Positions 25,525 to 33,225 of a stretch of DNA of 64,000 nt are shown here, piece after piece. The position numbers and the translations under genes are program-made. Position 1 is the stretch's first letter; each line of letters begins with the position of its first letter. Source of the stretch: Propionibacteriaceae bacterium (GTDB lineage Bacteria > Actinomycetota > Actinomycetes > Propionibacteriales > Propionibacteriaceae); the NCBI GenBank assembly GCA_017306015.1, contig JAFKJK010000008.1, forward strand, positions 1 through 64,000, given 5' to 3'. The notes below the pieces were generated by a model. That model saw only the letters and a program-made list of their open reading frames with translations. It ran no database searches and was not told the DNA's origin.

Positions 25525-26148
25525 GTGAGGCCGTTCACCTATGCGCTCGCGGCCGGTGCTGTCACCGGGACGCTGCTGTTCTCCGGCTGTGCCGATCCGC
25601 TCAACTGGGGCTCGGCGTTCGCGCCGAAGCCCAGCGCCAACCCGCCCAGTCCGTCCGTCTCCAGCGCGCCGGTAACCCCGTCCACGCCCGGAGGCACGCC
25701 GTCGACGATGCCCTCCCAGACGCCGAGCGACGCGCCGTCCTCGTCGGAGCCGGTCACCGGCAAGGCCAGCGGGTCGATGAAGCTCTACGCCTACGAGGTG
25801 TCCAGCCGGTTCAGCGGAACCTGCACGGTGGGGGACACGATCAAGATCGCCGTCGGCGACCACGCCAACGACTTCTACGGGACGGTCGACGTCACCGTGG
25901 TCCTGGACGCTCAGGCGACCAGGGTCAAGTCGATGATGGCGGTCTTCGGCGAGGACAGCGAGGGGATCACCCGCCAGATCAGCTACACCGGGGCGGCGCC
26001 GGCCAAGGGTACCTCGGCGAAGCTGACCACGGCCGGTCAGCGGTACCAGATCTCGGGCAACGGCCTGGCGGTCGAGACCCGCAACGGCAAGGACTCCAGC
26101 CGGCTGATTCCGTACGCCCTCGACCTCACCTGCACCCCCGGCTCCTGA
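25525..26148 (+). CDS. Putative lipoprotein of unknown function
   Basis: A 207-residue protein. From the GTG chosen, the N-terminus is a compact signal peptide with lipobox LFSGC and Cys22. Next comes a Pro/Ser/Thr-rich linker of about 50 residues, then a mature domain of about 130 residues with two cysteines (GTCTVGD and DLTCTPGS) that may pair. No family is recognised. A TTG nine codons upstream is an alternative start but lengthens the signal peptide. It lies 63 bases downstream of the propeller lipoprotein and may act with it at the cell surface. Confidence 0.7.
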   Translation: MRPFTYALAAGAVTGTLLFSGCADPLNWGSAFAPKPSANPPSPSVSSAPVTPSTPGGTPSTMPSQTPSDAPSSSEPVTGKASGSMKLYAYEVSSRFSGTCTVGDTIKIAVGDHANDFYGTVDVTVVLDAQATRVKSMMAVFGEDSEGITRQISYTGAAPAKGTSAKLTTAGQRYQISGNGLAVETRNGKDSSRLIPYALDLTCTPGS

Positions 26149-26163
26149 CAGCGGCAGGCGGGT

Positions 26164-28410
26164 CTACTTCTTCGGCTTGGGCTTCGGCTTCGACGGTGCC
26201 TTGGCGACCTTCGCGGTGGCCTTGGAGGTCTTCGAAGCGGACGCGAAGGCAGTGGTCTTGCTGGTGACCTTCACCTTCACGGTCTTCCCGACGTCCTTGG
26301 TGGTCAGCTTGTAGCTGGTCTTGGTGGCGCCACTGATCTTGGTCGAGCCGCGGTACCACTGGTAGGCGAGCTTGATCTTGCCAGGGCCCCAGGTGCCCGG
26401 GGTGGCCGTCAGGGTGCTGCCGACCTTGGCCGATCCGGTGATCTTCGGGGTGCCGATGGCGCCGAGCTTGCCCTGCTTCACCGTTGAGGTGGCCTTGGAG
26501 AACGTGCTCACGCTGTAGTAGCCGAGCCGTGAGCCCACGGCGCGAACGGTGAGGGTGGCCTTGTAGTCGTCCGCGGTGAGGGTGTACGTCGCCGCGGTGG
26601 CGTTCGGGATCGGCTTCTTCGACCGGTACCACTGCCAGCCGACCGTCACCGGTCCGGGCGCCCAGGTACCGGCGCTGGCGGTCAGGGTCTTGCCGGCGGT
26701 CGCGGTGCCCTTGATCGTCGGTGCGGGCGTCTTGGTGAGCTTGGCGGGGGTGATCGCCGCGGTCGCGGCCGATGCGCGCGACACCGAGGTGTAGGTGGCC
26801 CGGCTGCCGGTGGCGACCACGTTGACGGGCTGGCCGGCGTCCTCCGGCTGGAGGGTGTAGGTGGCGGCCGTCGCCGCAGCGATCGCGGCGCCTCCGCGGT
26901 ACCACTGGTAGGCGATGTCCACCTTGCCCGGTCCCCAGGTGCCGGGAGCGGCCGCGAGGGTCTTGCCGACCGTGGTGGTCCCGCTCAGAGCCGGGGTGGT
27001 GGCGGTCTCCAGCAGCATGAACAGCCGCGACCAGGTCTTCGCGTTGGCTGCCCCGGTCGCCTCCAGGCCGTTGGCGGACTGGAAGGCCGTGAGCGACTCC
27101 AGGGTCACGGCGCCGAACGTCGCGTCCGGGTCGGTGGCGTAGCCGGCCTGGGCGAGCAGGACGTTCAGGGCCGCCGCGCTCGGGCCGTCCTGGCCCTTCT
27201 CGGTGGAACTCATCAGTGCGGTCAGCGTGAGCGGTCCGGCCTGACCGTCGGCTTCGAGACCCTTGGCCTTCTGGAACGCCTTCACGGCGGCCTCGGTCGC
27301 CGAGTCGAAGGTTCCGGTCACCTTCACGGTCTTGCCCGCTGCGGTGAGCAGATACTGCAGCGCGGTGACCTTCGGGCCGGACGCCTTGGCGAGCAGGACG
27401 ATGCTCAGCGGTGCGACGTCGTACTGGGTGAGGTCGTAGGCGTCGATGACCTGGCGCAGTTGCTTGGCGTAGCCGGCCGGGTCGGAGCCGCCTTCGAGCT
27501 GCGCGATCGCGTCCACGTAGCCGGACACGCTGTTCTGCGCGCGCCGGGCGGAGGCGTAGCTGGAGTCGTCGGCGACGAGGGCGGCGTGGTCCAGCACCGA
27601 GTTGGAGAGCGAGGTGTACTTGCGGTACTTCACCGTCTTGCCGCTGCTGGTGACGGCGATGCAGCCGGACTGGTAGCTGCTGATCGAGTCGGCCTTGACC
27701 ACGCCGTCCTGCCCGACGAAGTTCAGCTTGGCGTAACGCCGCATGCCTGCGAAGTAGGACCGCTGCTTCCAGTAGGAGAGCGTGGTCTTGACCACGCCAT
27801 AGGCGTGGCCGCGGGCCTCGATGATCTCCCAGTCGCCGTTGGAGAGCTTCTTAGTGACCACCGCGACGTGACCGATGCCGTTCGCGCGGGCCGGGTTGTT
27901 GCGCAGGAAGACCAGGTCGCCGGGCTTGGGGGACGAGGTCGACACCGCGGAGGTCGCGTCGTACTGCGCCGCTGCCAGGTCGGTGATCGGGTTGCCGGAG
28001 CGCCCGAAGAGCCATTCCACCAGTTCCGAGCAGTCGAAGGCCTTCGGGTTCGCGTTCGTCAGCGCCGCCTCGGCCCCCAGCACGTACTTCTTGCCGACCT
28101 GGGCCTCGGCGAGCTTGGCGAACTCGGCGGCGGTCATCGTCGCGGAGCACCGGGTGTTGAAGTAGTTCTTGGCGTCGGTGGCCAGCTTGGCCGTACCCCA
28201 GTCGGAATTCACGGCTGCCTGGGCGATCGAGACCGAGGCAGGGACGCCGTACTGGCGTTGCGCGGACTGCGCGGGCGTGACCACGGACGCGATGAAGCTC
28301 TTCTTGGTCGCGTCGGACGCTGCGGTGGCGTCCGGCGCGCCGGCCAGGCCGAGACCGCTGAGCAGGGCGATCCCGAGAACGGTCGAGAGAGCACGGACGA
28401 GGGGCTTCAC
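26164..28410 (-). CDS. Secreted NlpC/P60 hydrolase with peptidoglycan-binding and Ig-like repeats
   Basis: A 748-residue secreted cell-wall protein. A signal peptide (about 1-31) is followed by a FlgJ-like glucosaminidase module (about 38-90) in which the catalytic Glu of the ESxWG motif is Asn68 (VNSDWG), so that module is probably inactive. The NlpC/P60 domain has Cys127 (FDCSELVEW), His181 (GIGHVAVV) and His202. Two PG_binding_1 repeats (about 340-400 and 405-465) precede three Ig-like repeats, each with PGTWGPG- or AGTWAPG-type and QWYR motifs (about 470-735), and a Lys/Pro-rich tail. Likely role: D,L-endopeptidase cutting wall peptides. GTG start; GTAAAT seven bases upstream suggests a leaderless mRNA. 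Confidence 0.9.
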   Translation of the reverse strand: MKPLVRALSTVLGIALLSGLGLAGAPDATAASDATKKSFIASVVTPAQSAQRQYGVPASVSIAQAAVNSDWGTAKLATDAKNYFNTRCSATMTAAEFAKLAEAQVGKKYVLGAEAALTNANPKAFDCSELVEWLFGRSGNPITDLAAAQYDATSAVSTSSPKPGDLVFLRNNPARANGIGHVAVVTKKLSNGDWEIIEARGHAYGVVKTTLSYWKQRSYFAGMRRYAKLNFVGQDGVVKADSISSYQSGCIAVTSSGKTVKYRKYTSLSNSVLDHAALVADDSSYASARRAQNSVSGYVDAIAQLEGGSDPAGYAKQLRQVIDAYDLTQYDVAPLSIVLLAKASGPKVTALQYLLTAAGKTVKVTGTFDSATEAAVKAFQKAKGLEADGQAGPLTLTALMSSTEKGQDGPSAAALNVLLAQAGYATDPDATFGAVTLESLTAFQSANGLEATGAANAKTWSRLFMLLETATTPALSGTTTVGKTLAAAPGTWGPGKVDIAYQWYRGGAAIAAATAATYTLQPEDAGQPVNVVATGSRATYTSVSRASAATAAITPAKLTKTPAPTIKGTATAGKTLTASAGTWAPGPVTVGWQWYRSKKPIPNATAATYTLTADDYKATLTVRAVGSRLGYYSVSTFSKATSTVKQGKLGAIGTPKITGSAKVGSTLTATPGTWGPGKIKLAYQWYRGSTKISGATKTSYKLTTKDVGKTVKVKVTSKTTAFASASKTSKATAKVAKAPSKPKPKPKK

Positions 28411-28542
28411 GCCAACGATTTACCAATGAATGACGACCGCCGAGCAAGTCCCCCAACGAGGGTTGGGCCCTCATCCTGTGGTTACGAGTCGCTGTGACTA
28501 GGGGAAATACGCCAAACTGGGGTAAAGGCGTCGTTCAGGGTT

Positions 28543-29325
28543 TCAGGCCGACTCAGAGTCCAGATCCATTGCGGGAAGGCCGTGGACGGGATAGGTGACC
28601 GGCCGCGCCGGGACGCCGGCGACGGTGGTGAACGGAGCCACGTCCTCCAGCACGACCGAGCCCGCGCCGATCTTGGCACCTTCGCCGACCACGATGTTGC
28701 CGAGCACCTTCGCTCCGGCGCCGATCATCACGCCGCGGCCGATCTTGGGATGCCGGTCGCCGCCGACCTTCCCGGTGCCGCCCAGCGTCACCTCGTGCAG
28801 CATGGAGAAGTCGTCGTCGACCACGGCGGTCTCGCCGATCACGACCGAGGTGGCGTGGTCGAACATGATGCCCTTGCCGATGCGCGCGCCGGGGTGGATG
28901 TCCACGGCGAAGACCTCCGAGATCCGGCTCTGCAGGAACAGCGCCAGCGCGGTGCGGTCGTGCGTCCAGTAGTAGTGGGCGACGCGGTAGGCCTGGAGGG
29001 CGTGGAAGCCCTTGAAGTAGAGCAGTGGCTGCGAGTAGCCGCGGGTCGCCGGGTCGCGGCTGAGCACGGCCCTGAGGTCCTCCCGGACGGCGGCGCCGAT
29101 GGTCGCGTCGGAGTCCAGGGCTTCGCGGATGAGTTCGCGCAGGGTCAACGAGGTGATCGTCTCGCTGCCGAGCTTGGCCGCGAGGATGAACGAGAGAGCG
29201 TCCTCCAGCCGGGTGTGGGACAGCACCGTGGTGTGCAGGAAGCTGGCCAGGGCCGGCTCGGAGTGGGCCTCCGCGCTGACCTCCGTCCGGATGCGCGACC
29301 AGATGTCGTCATGGTCGATGCTCAC
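28543..29325 (-). CDS. cysE: Serine O-acetyltransferase
   Basis: A 260-residue enzyme that makes O-acetylserine from serine and acetyl-CoA, the first step of cysteine synthesis. It has the N-terminal helical SATase domain (DIWSRIRTEVSAEA onward) and a left-handed beta-helix. Asp142 (VDIHPGARIG) and His157 (MFDHATSVVIGET) correspond to the catalytic pair, and LGGTGKVGGDRHPKIG is the usual acetyl-CoA loop. The GTG after GAGGATC gives an N-terminus aligned with the family; a GTG 45 bases earlier is possible. No O-acetylserine sulfhydrylase gene is adjacent. Confidence 0.92.
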   Translation of the reverse strand: MSIDHDDIWSRIRTEVSAEAHSEPALASFLHTTVLSHTRLEDALSFILAAKLGSETITSLTLRELIREALDSDATIGAAVREDLRAVLSRDPATRGYSQPLLYFKGFHALQAYRVAHYYWTHDRTALALFLQSRISEVFAVDIHPGARIGKGIMFDHATSVVIGETAVVDDDFSMLHEVTLGGTGKVGGDRHPKIGRGVMIGAGAKVLGNIVVGEGAKIGAGSVVLEDVAPFTTVAGVPARPVTYPVHGLPAMDLDSESA

Positions 29326-29389
29326 GGGCGATCCTCGGTCCTGGCGTATGCGAGTGGATTCAACTGTCACACACGCTACAACACCGGTA

Positions 29390-29776
29390 TCAGGGCGCTT
29401 CTTCCCCCTCGTCGCCGGTCTTGCCGAGGCCCTCTTCGCGACGCCGGAGGTCCTCCTCCCACTCGCGCAGCCTGGCCTCGTGTTCGTTCTGCTTCTTCAA
29501 GGTGCGGAGGAACTCCGGATCGTCGTCCGGGGCGATCGTCCGCGGCTGGGCGGCGAAGTCCCGGATCGGCCAACCGTCCTGTGCCGGGACGGACCCACGC
29601 CGCGGCCGGCCGGCGAACAGCCAGGCGATCGGACCGGCGAAAGGCACCAGCACGATCAGCAGGACCCAGGTCCACCGGGGAAGGTTGCGGGTCTGGTCGG
29701 CGGGCGTCTGGACGGCGTCCACGAGGCAGGCGACGAGCAGCACCACCTCGATGATGAACGGCAGCGCGCGAAGCAT
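29390..29776 (-). CDS. PLDc_N-domain small membrane protein
   Basis: A 128-residue protein with two membrane helices; the segment LPRWTWVLLIVLVPFAGPIAWLFAGR is the PLDc_N signature found at the N-terminus of cardiolipin synthases and alone in small actinobacterial proteins. The last 50 residues are highly charged and probably form a cytoplasmic coiled coil. AGGAGGAG precedes the ATG and TATCGT (29804-29809) is a likely -10. Function unknown. Confidence 0.82.
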   Translation of the reverse strand: MLRALPFIIEVVLLVACLVDAVQTPADQTRNLPRWTWVLLIVLVPFAGPIAWLFAGRPRRGSVPAQDGWPIRDFAAQPRTIAPDDDPEFLRTLKKQNEHEARLREWEEDLRRREEGLGKTGDEGEEAP

Positions 29777-29836
29777 GGCCTACTCCTCCTGGACCCAGTC
29801 CCAACGATAGGCCAGCCGGGCAAACGTCCGCGCCGC

Positions 29837-30553
29837 TCAGGCGGCCAGCGAACGCTGCCGGAGCTGGCCGCTGAAGGCCTGGGCGAGCAGCCGGCCGTTC
29901 CGGGAGACCTCGGTGTCGTGGCGCTGCATGCTCCTGCGCATCTCGCGGGCATCGCCATCGCCCAGTTCAGCCCAGCGCCCCATCAGGTCGGGCGAAGCCT
30001 CGGGGTGGAACTGGACGCCGACCGCGGAGCCGATCCGGAACGCCTGGTTGGCGTACCGTTCGCTGCTGGCGAGCAACGTCGCCCCGGGCGGCAGTACGGT
30101 GACGACGTCGGAATGCGACTCGGCGACCAGCGAGGTCGCCCCGACCGCGATCCGCTCGGTGAGCGGGTCCTGACGGCCCATGCCGGTCCAGAAGATCTCG
30201 TGCGCACCGTGTTCGCCGCCGCCGGGGTCCGCCACGGTGACCGAGCCACCGAACGCCTCGGCCAGGAGCTGGTGACCGAGGCAGATCGCCAGCACCGGTA
30301 CCTCTGCCTCCACCAGCTGCACCAGCAGGTCCTTCAGCGGGTCTATCCAGGGGTGATCGGCCCGGTCGTGGACGCTCATCGTCCCGCCGAGCAGGACCAC
30401 TCCGTCCCCGACGTCGGCCGGGGTCGGCACCGGGCCGCTCCACAGCGGGCGGGCGCGCACGAGCACCCGGCTGCTGGCCAGCCAGGGTCCGAAACGGTCG
30501 ACGGGCACGTGGGGATCTGGCTGCAGGATCGTGGCCTGGACTCCGCGGGGCAT
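29837..30553 (-). CDS. Class I glutamine amidotransferase-like protein
   Basis: A 238-residue stand-alone GATase1 domain with the full catalytic triad: Cys91 in AICLGHQ, and His183 and Glu185 in GVQFHPEAS. Family members hydrolyse glutamine to feed ammonia to a synthetase, or act as gamma-glutamyl hydrolases; no acceptor subunit is encoded nearby, so the target is unknown. The ATG chosen gives the usual N-terminus (ATILQPDPHVPVDRFGPWL); a GTG nine codons earlier is an alternative, and neither has a strong ribosome binding site. Confidence 0.82.
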   Translation of the reverse strand: MPRGVQATILQPDPHVPVDRFGPWLASSRVLVRARPLWSGPVPTPADVGDGVVLLGGTMSVHDRADHPWIDPLKDLLVQLVEAEVPVLAICLGHQLLAEAFGGSVTVADPGGGEHGAHEIFWTGMGRQDPLTERIAVGATSLVAESHSDVVTVLPPGATLLASSERYANQAFRIGSAVGVQFHPEASPDLMGRWAELGDGDAREMRRSMQRHDTEVSRNGRLLAQAFSGQLRQRSLAA

Positions 30554-30640
30554 GAAGACAGGGTAGGCAGCGATCTTCACGGGAGTGTTACGGCGAGTGA
30601 TCAGCTTCGTTCCGCGGGAATACGCACCCCCGCCAGGTGG

Positions 30641-30652
30641 TTGAATGGTCAA
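30641..30652 (+). promoter_or_regulatory. TTGA-N4-TCAA palindrome upstream of the RutE-like gene
   Basis: TTGAATGGTCAA lies 22 bases before the ATG. The spacing and half-sites are of MarR type. The same half-sites with the same spacing occur upstream of the MarR gene at 59409-59420, so the two may be bound by the same protein. Confidence 0.35.
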
Positions 30653-30674
30653 CAATCGCTAGAGAAAGCCGTCC

Positions 30675-31271
30675 ATGACCACTGCCGTGACCGCCGTCGT
30701 CCCTGCCTCCGCCATCTTCACCGAGGCGCACACCGCGTACCGGTTCACCGAAGCGCCGGTGACCGACGCCGAGTTGGCCGAGATCTACGACCTGGCGAAG
30801 TTCACGCCGTCCGCCATGAACGCCCAGCCGCTGCGGATCACCTACCTGCGGACGGCGGAGGCGAAGGCGCGGCTACTGCCGCTGCTCGGCGGCAACAACC
30901 GGGACAAGTCGGCGTCCGCTCCGGTGGTCGCGATCCTCGCCGCCGACACCGACTTCCACCAGCACCTGCCGGTGGTGAACCCGCAGAGCGCTGGGGCGAA
31001 GGACGCGCTGGCCGCCAACGAGGCCCACCGCGTCCAGATGGCCAGGAACAACGCGTGGCTCCAGGCCGGTGGCTTCATCCTGGCCGTCCGCGCAGCCGGA
31101 CTGGACGCCGGTCCGATGGGCGGCTTCGACGCGGCCGGCGTGGACGCCGAGTTCTTCGCCGGCACCCCGTTGAAGTCGATCCTGATCGTGAACATCGGCC
31201 ACGTCGCCGAGGACGGCAACTTCCCGCGCAACCCGCGGCTCGGCTTCGACCAGGCGGTCACGCTGCTCTGA
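30675..31271 (+). CDS. Nitroreductase family protein, RutE/malonic-semialdehyde-reductase-like
   Basis: A 198-residue FMN enzyme. TPSAMNAQPLRITYLR, ARNNAWLQAGGFILAVRAAGLDAGPMGGFD and the end of the protein match the RutE/HadB subgroup, which reduces malonic semialdehyde to 3-hydroxypropionate during uracil breakdown. No other rut gene is adjacent, so use on another aldehyde or a nitro compound is possible. Its 3' end overlaps the convergent hydrolase gene by 14 bases. Only a weak AGAGAAAG precedes the ATG. Confidence 0.85.
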   Translation: MTTAVTAVVPASAIFTEAHTAYRFTEAPVTDAELAEIYDLAKFTPSAMNAQPLRITYLRTAEAKARLLPLLGGNNRDKSASAPVVAILAADTDFHQHLPVVNPQSAGAKDALAANEAHRVQMARNNAWLQAGGFILAVRAAGLDAGPMGGFDAAGVDAEFFAGTPLKSILIVNIGHVAEDGNFPRNPRLGFDQAVTLL

Positions 31272-31923
31272 GCGCCTCCAGGACGGCGGCGATCGCCGTC
31301 GGGTGAGTGGTGATCCGGGCATGCCCCTCGATCGGCAGCACGATGTTCGTTGCGCCGTCCAGTTCGCTGCCGAGGGGGACGTGCTCGTCCCAGCTGGCGT
31401 AGATGGACGTGATCCGCGCGTTCGGCGCGGTCTGCAGCGCCAGTGACTCGATCAGTGGAGCTCCCGGGCGTAGACCGCGCAGGTGCCGCAGTGGCAGCAG
31501 CTCCGCTCTCGAGGAGCCGATCCACGGCGTGGCCAGAGCCACCATCCGATCGATTCGGCGATCGCCGTCCCTGGCCATCGCCAGTTTTCCGATCAGGCCG
31601 CCCTTGCTGTGTGCGAGCAGCGTCACCGCGGTCAGGTCGCTGCGCTCGAGGTGGTCCAGCAGCAGCGCGGCGCCGCCCTCGATCGAGCCGCGGGTGTACC
31701 TCAGCTCCGGCAGCACCCGCACTGGATGGCCGGCCTCGTGCACCCGGGTGATCAGCGGACGCAGGAACCGCCAGTTCTCGCCCGAGCCGGGCACCACCAC
31801 CACCGGAGCCAGCGACCCGGACGCGAACAACTCCGGGTCGGTCGGCGCCGCTATCGTCGCCGCCCACATCAGGGCGCTCAGGGCGTAGTCCTTCGCCCAC
31901 AGGAATGCCGAACGGCCGGTCAT
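31258..31923 (-). CDS. Alpha/beta hydrolase, lipase/triacylglycerol-hydrolase-like
   Basis: A 221-residue enzyme with an N-terminal hydrophobic stretch that may associate with the membrane. APVVVVPGSGENWRFLRPL holds the oxyanion loop, Ser106 is the nucleophile in LLAHSKGGL, Asp is in YASWDEHVP and the His in IEGHARITTHP. Similar proteins are annotated as esterase/lipase (LipA/PGAP1-like). Its ATG overlaps the stop of a small upstream frame as TGATG. Substrate not predictable. Confidence 0.82.
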   Translation of the reverse strand: MTGRSAFLWAKDYALSALMWAATIAAPTDPELFASGSLAPVVVVPGSGENWRFLRPLITRVHEAGHPVRVLPELRYTRGSIEGGAALLLDHLERSDLTAVTLLAHSKGGLIGKLAMARDGDRRIDRMVALATPWIGSSRAELLPLRHLRGLRPGAPLIESLALQTAPNARITSIYASWDEHVPLGSELDGATNIVLPIEGHARITTHPTAIAAVLEALRAA

Positions 31924-32072
31924 CAGCGTCCGCCGCCTGCTGGACCGGCGACGGGTGTCGTGCCGGCACGGGCGACGACCTCCGACGCCGGCGCCGGACA
32001 GTCAGGCTGGCCGCCGAGCTGGCGCGTGGCTGCCATGACTGCTGCCGTCAGACCCGGCCCGACCCCTCCCAT
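31923..32072 (-). CDS. Candidate small protein (49 aa), coupled to the hydrolase
   Basis: The frame begins with an ATG preceded by AAGGGTGAG at a good distance and ends with TGA overlapping the hydrolase ATG (TGATG). The peptide is Gly/Ala/Pro-rich with one cysteine and matches no family I know. It may be a real small protein or a leader whose translation lets ribosomes reinitiate on the hydrolase. The rest of the 32073-32175 gap holds nothing else I can support. Confidence 0.35.
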   Translation of the reverse strand: MGGVGPGLTAAVMAATRQLGGQPDCPAPASEVVARAGTTPVAGPAGGGR

Positions 32073-32175
32073 GTGCTCACCCTTACCTTCGTGGACGGTG
32101 CCGTCAATGGCGGTGGCCCCAGCCCGGAGAGGCATCCGGCCGAGCGGAGGCAGCGAGACGAACACGAGGTCATCG

Positions 32176-33225
32176 TCACCGTGGCGCTGGCCCGGTGGAT
32201 CCTCGCAGGAGCAGAGCGGTCGCGAGGCGTTGCTGGTGGGTGCTGTCCGGCTGGTCGGTTGCGGTGATGGCTTCGACGAGGTACTCGGCGGCGAGGCGGC
32301 CTTTCGTCGCGATGGGCTGGCGGATCGTCGTGAGGCCGGGAATCGTCCAGCTCGCCTCGGTCAGGTCGTCGAAGCCGGAGACGGACAGCTGCCGTGGAAC
32401 ATCGACCCCGGCTTCGCGGGCCGCGTCGAGGATGCCGAAGGCGATGATGTCGCTGAACGCGACCATGGCAGTGGGTCGCTCGCGTCGCGTCCAGAGTTCC
32501 CGGAATGCCGCGACACCACCGGCGCGGGTGCAGGGGGTCTCGATGATCGTGATGCCTTCGCTCTCCGGCGTCATTCCCGCGGCCGACAGCGCCTCGATCA
32601 CGCCCTGCATCCGGCGCTGCACCGGGCCTCGCCAGTTGCGGTAGCCGCCGGGGGTGTCGGTCTCGATGGCGACGAAGGCGATCCGCTGATGCCCTTGCCG
32701 CAGCAGGTATTCGACGAGTTCGCGGATCCCGTCGGTCTCGTCGATGTCGACGCTGGGGACGCCCTCGTGCCACTCGCTGTCGACGAGGACGAACGGGATG
32801 CCGCGCTGGCGCAGGGCGGTGACTTCCCCGCGGTCGTATTCCAGTCCGCTGACGATGAAGCCGTCGACCGCCGCGTACGGGATCGCCTTGAGCATGGAGC
32901 CCCGCAACGGCGGGACGAGCAGGAGCGTGAGCCCTTCCTGCTGGCAGGTCTGCCCGATGCCCTGCAGGAACTGGGTGTAGTAGGGGTTCTCGAGGACCTT
33001 GTCGAGCTGCTGGGGCAGGAGGAGCCCGAGGCTGTCGGTGCGCTGGGTGCGCAGCATCCGGGCTGCGGGGTCCTGGCTGTAGCCGAGCTCCTCCGCGGCG
33101 CGCAGGATGTTCTGCACAGTCGCCTCGGACAGCTTTCGGGCGTCGTTGAAGGCGAGTGAGACCGCCGACTTGGAGACGTTCGCGCGGTTCGCGACGTCCT
33201 GGATGGTGACGCGACGGCGGGCCAT
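32176..33225 (-). CDS. LacI-family regulator of the malto-oligosaccharide operon
   Basis: A 349-residue repressor with the LacI helix-turn-helix at the N-terminus (VTIQDVANRANVSKSAVSLAFND) and a periplasmic-binding-protein-like sensor (ITIIETPCTRAGGVAAFRELW, VSGFDDLTEASWTIPGLTTIRQP). The ATG overlaps the stop of the amylase gene (TGATG), making it the last gene of a six-gene operon. The perfect palindrome covering the operon promoter is its likely site, with a maltodextrin or related sugar as inducer. A frame extension of ten codons upstream exists but lacks a ribosome binding site. Confidence 0.9.
   Translation of the reverse strand: MARRRVTIQDVANRANVSKSAVSLAFNDARKLSEATVQNILRAAEELGYSQDPAARMLRTQRTDSLGLLLPQQLDKVLENPYYTQFLQGIGQTCQQEGLTLLLVPPLRGSMLKAIPYAAVDGFIVSGLEYDRGEVTALRQRGIPFVLVDSEWHEGVPSVDIDETDGIRELVEYLLRQGHQRIAFVAIETDTPGGYRNWRGPVQRRMQGVIEALSAAGMTPESEGITIIETPCTRAGGVAAFRELWTRRERPTAMVAFSDIIAFGILDAAREAGVDVPRQLSVSGFDDLTEASWTIPGLTTIRQPIATKGRLAAEYLVEAITATDQPDSTHQQRLATALLLRGSTGPAPR

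Noticed and set aside
27460..28497. A 345-codon plus-strand frame antisense to the NlpC/P60 gene
   Set aside because: The minus strand encodes a protein with signal peptide and recognisable catalytic domains; the antisense product is Val/Gly/Arg-rich with no family features, as is common in high-GC DNA.
28411..28542. Possible c-di-AMP (ydaO-type) riboswitch before the NlpC/P60 gene, as in other actinobacterial wall hydrolases
   Set aside because: The 132-base region lacks the conserved riboswitch core that I would expect, and a -10-like box seven bases before the GTG suggests a leaderless transcript.
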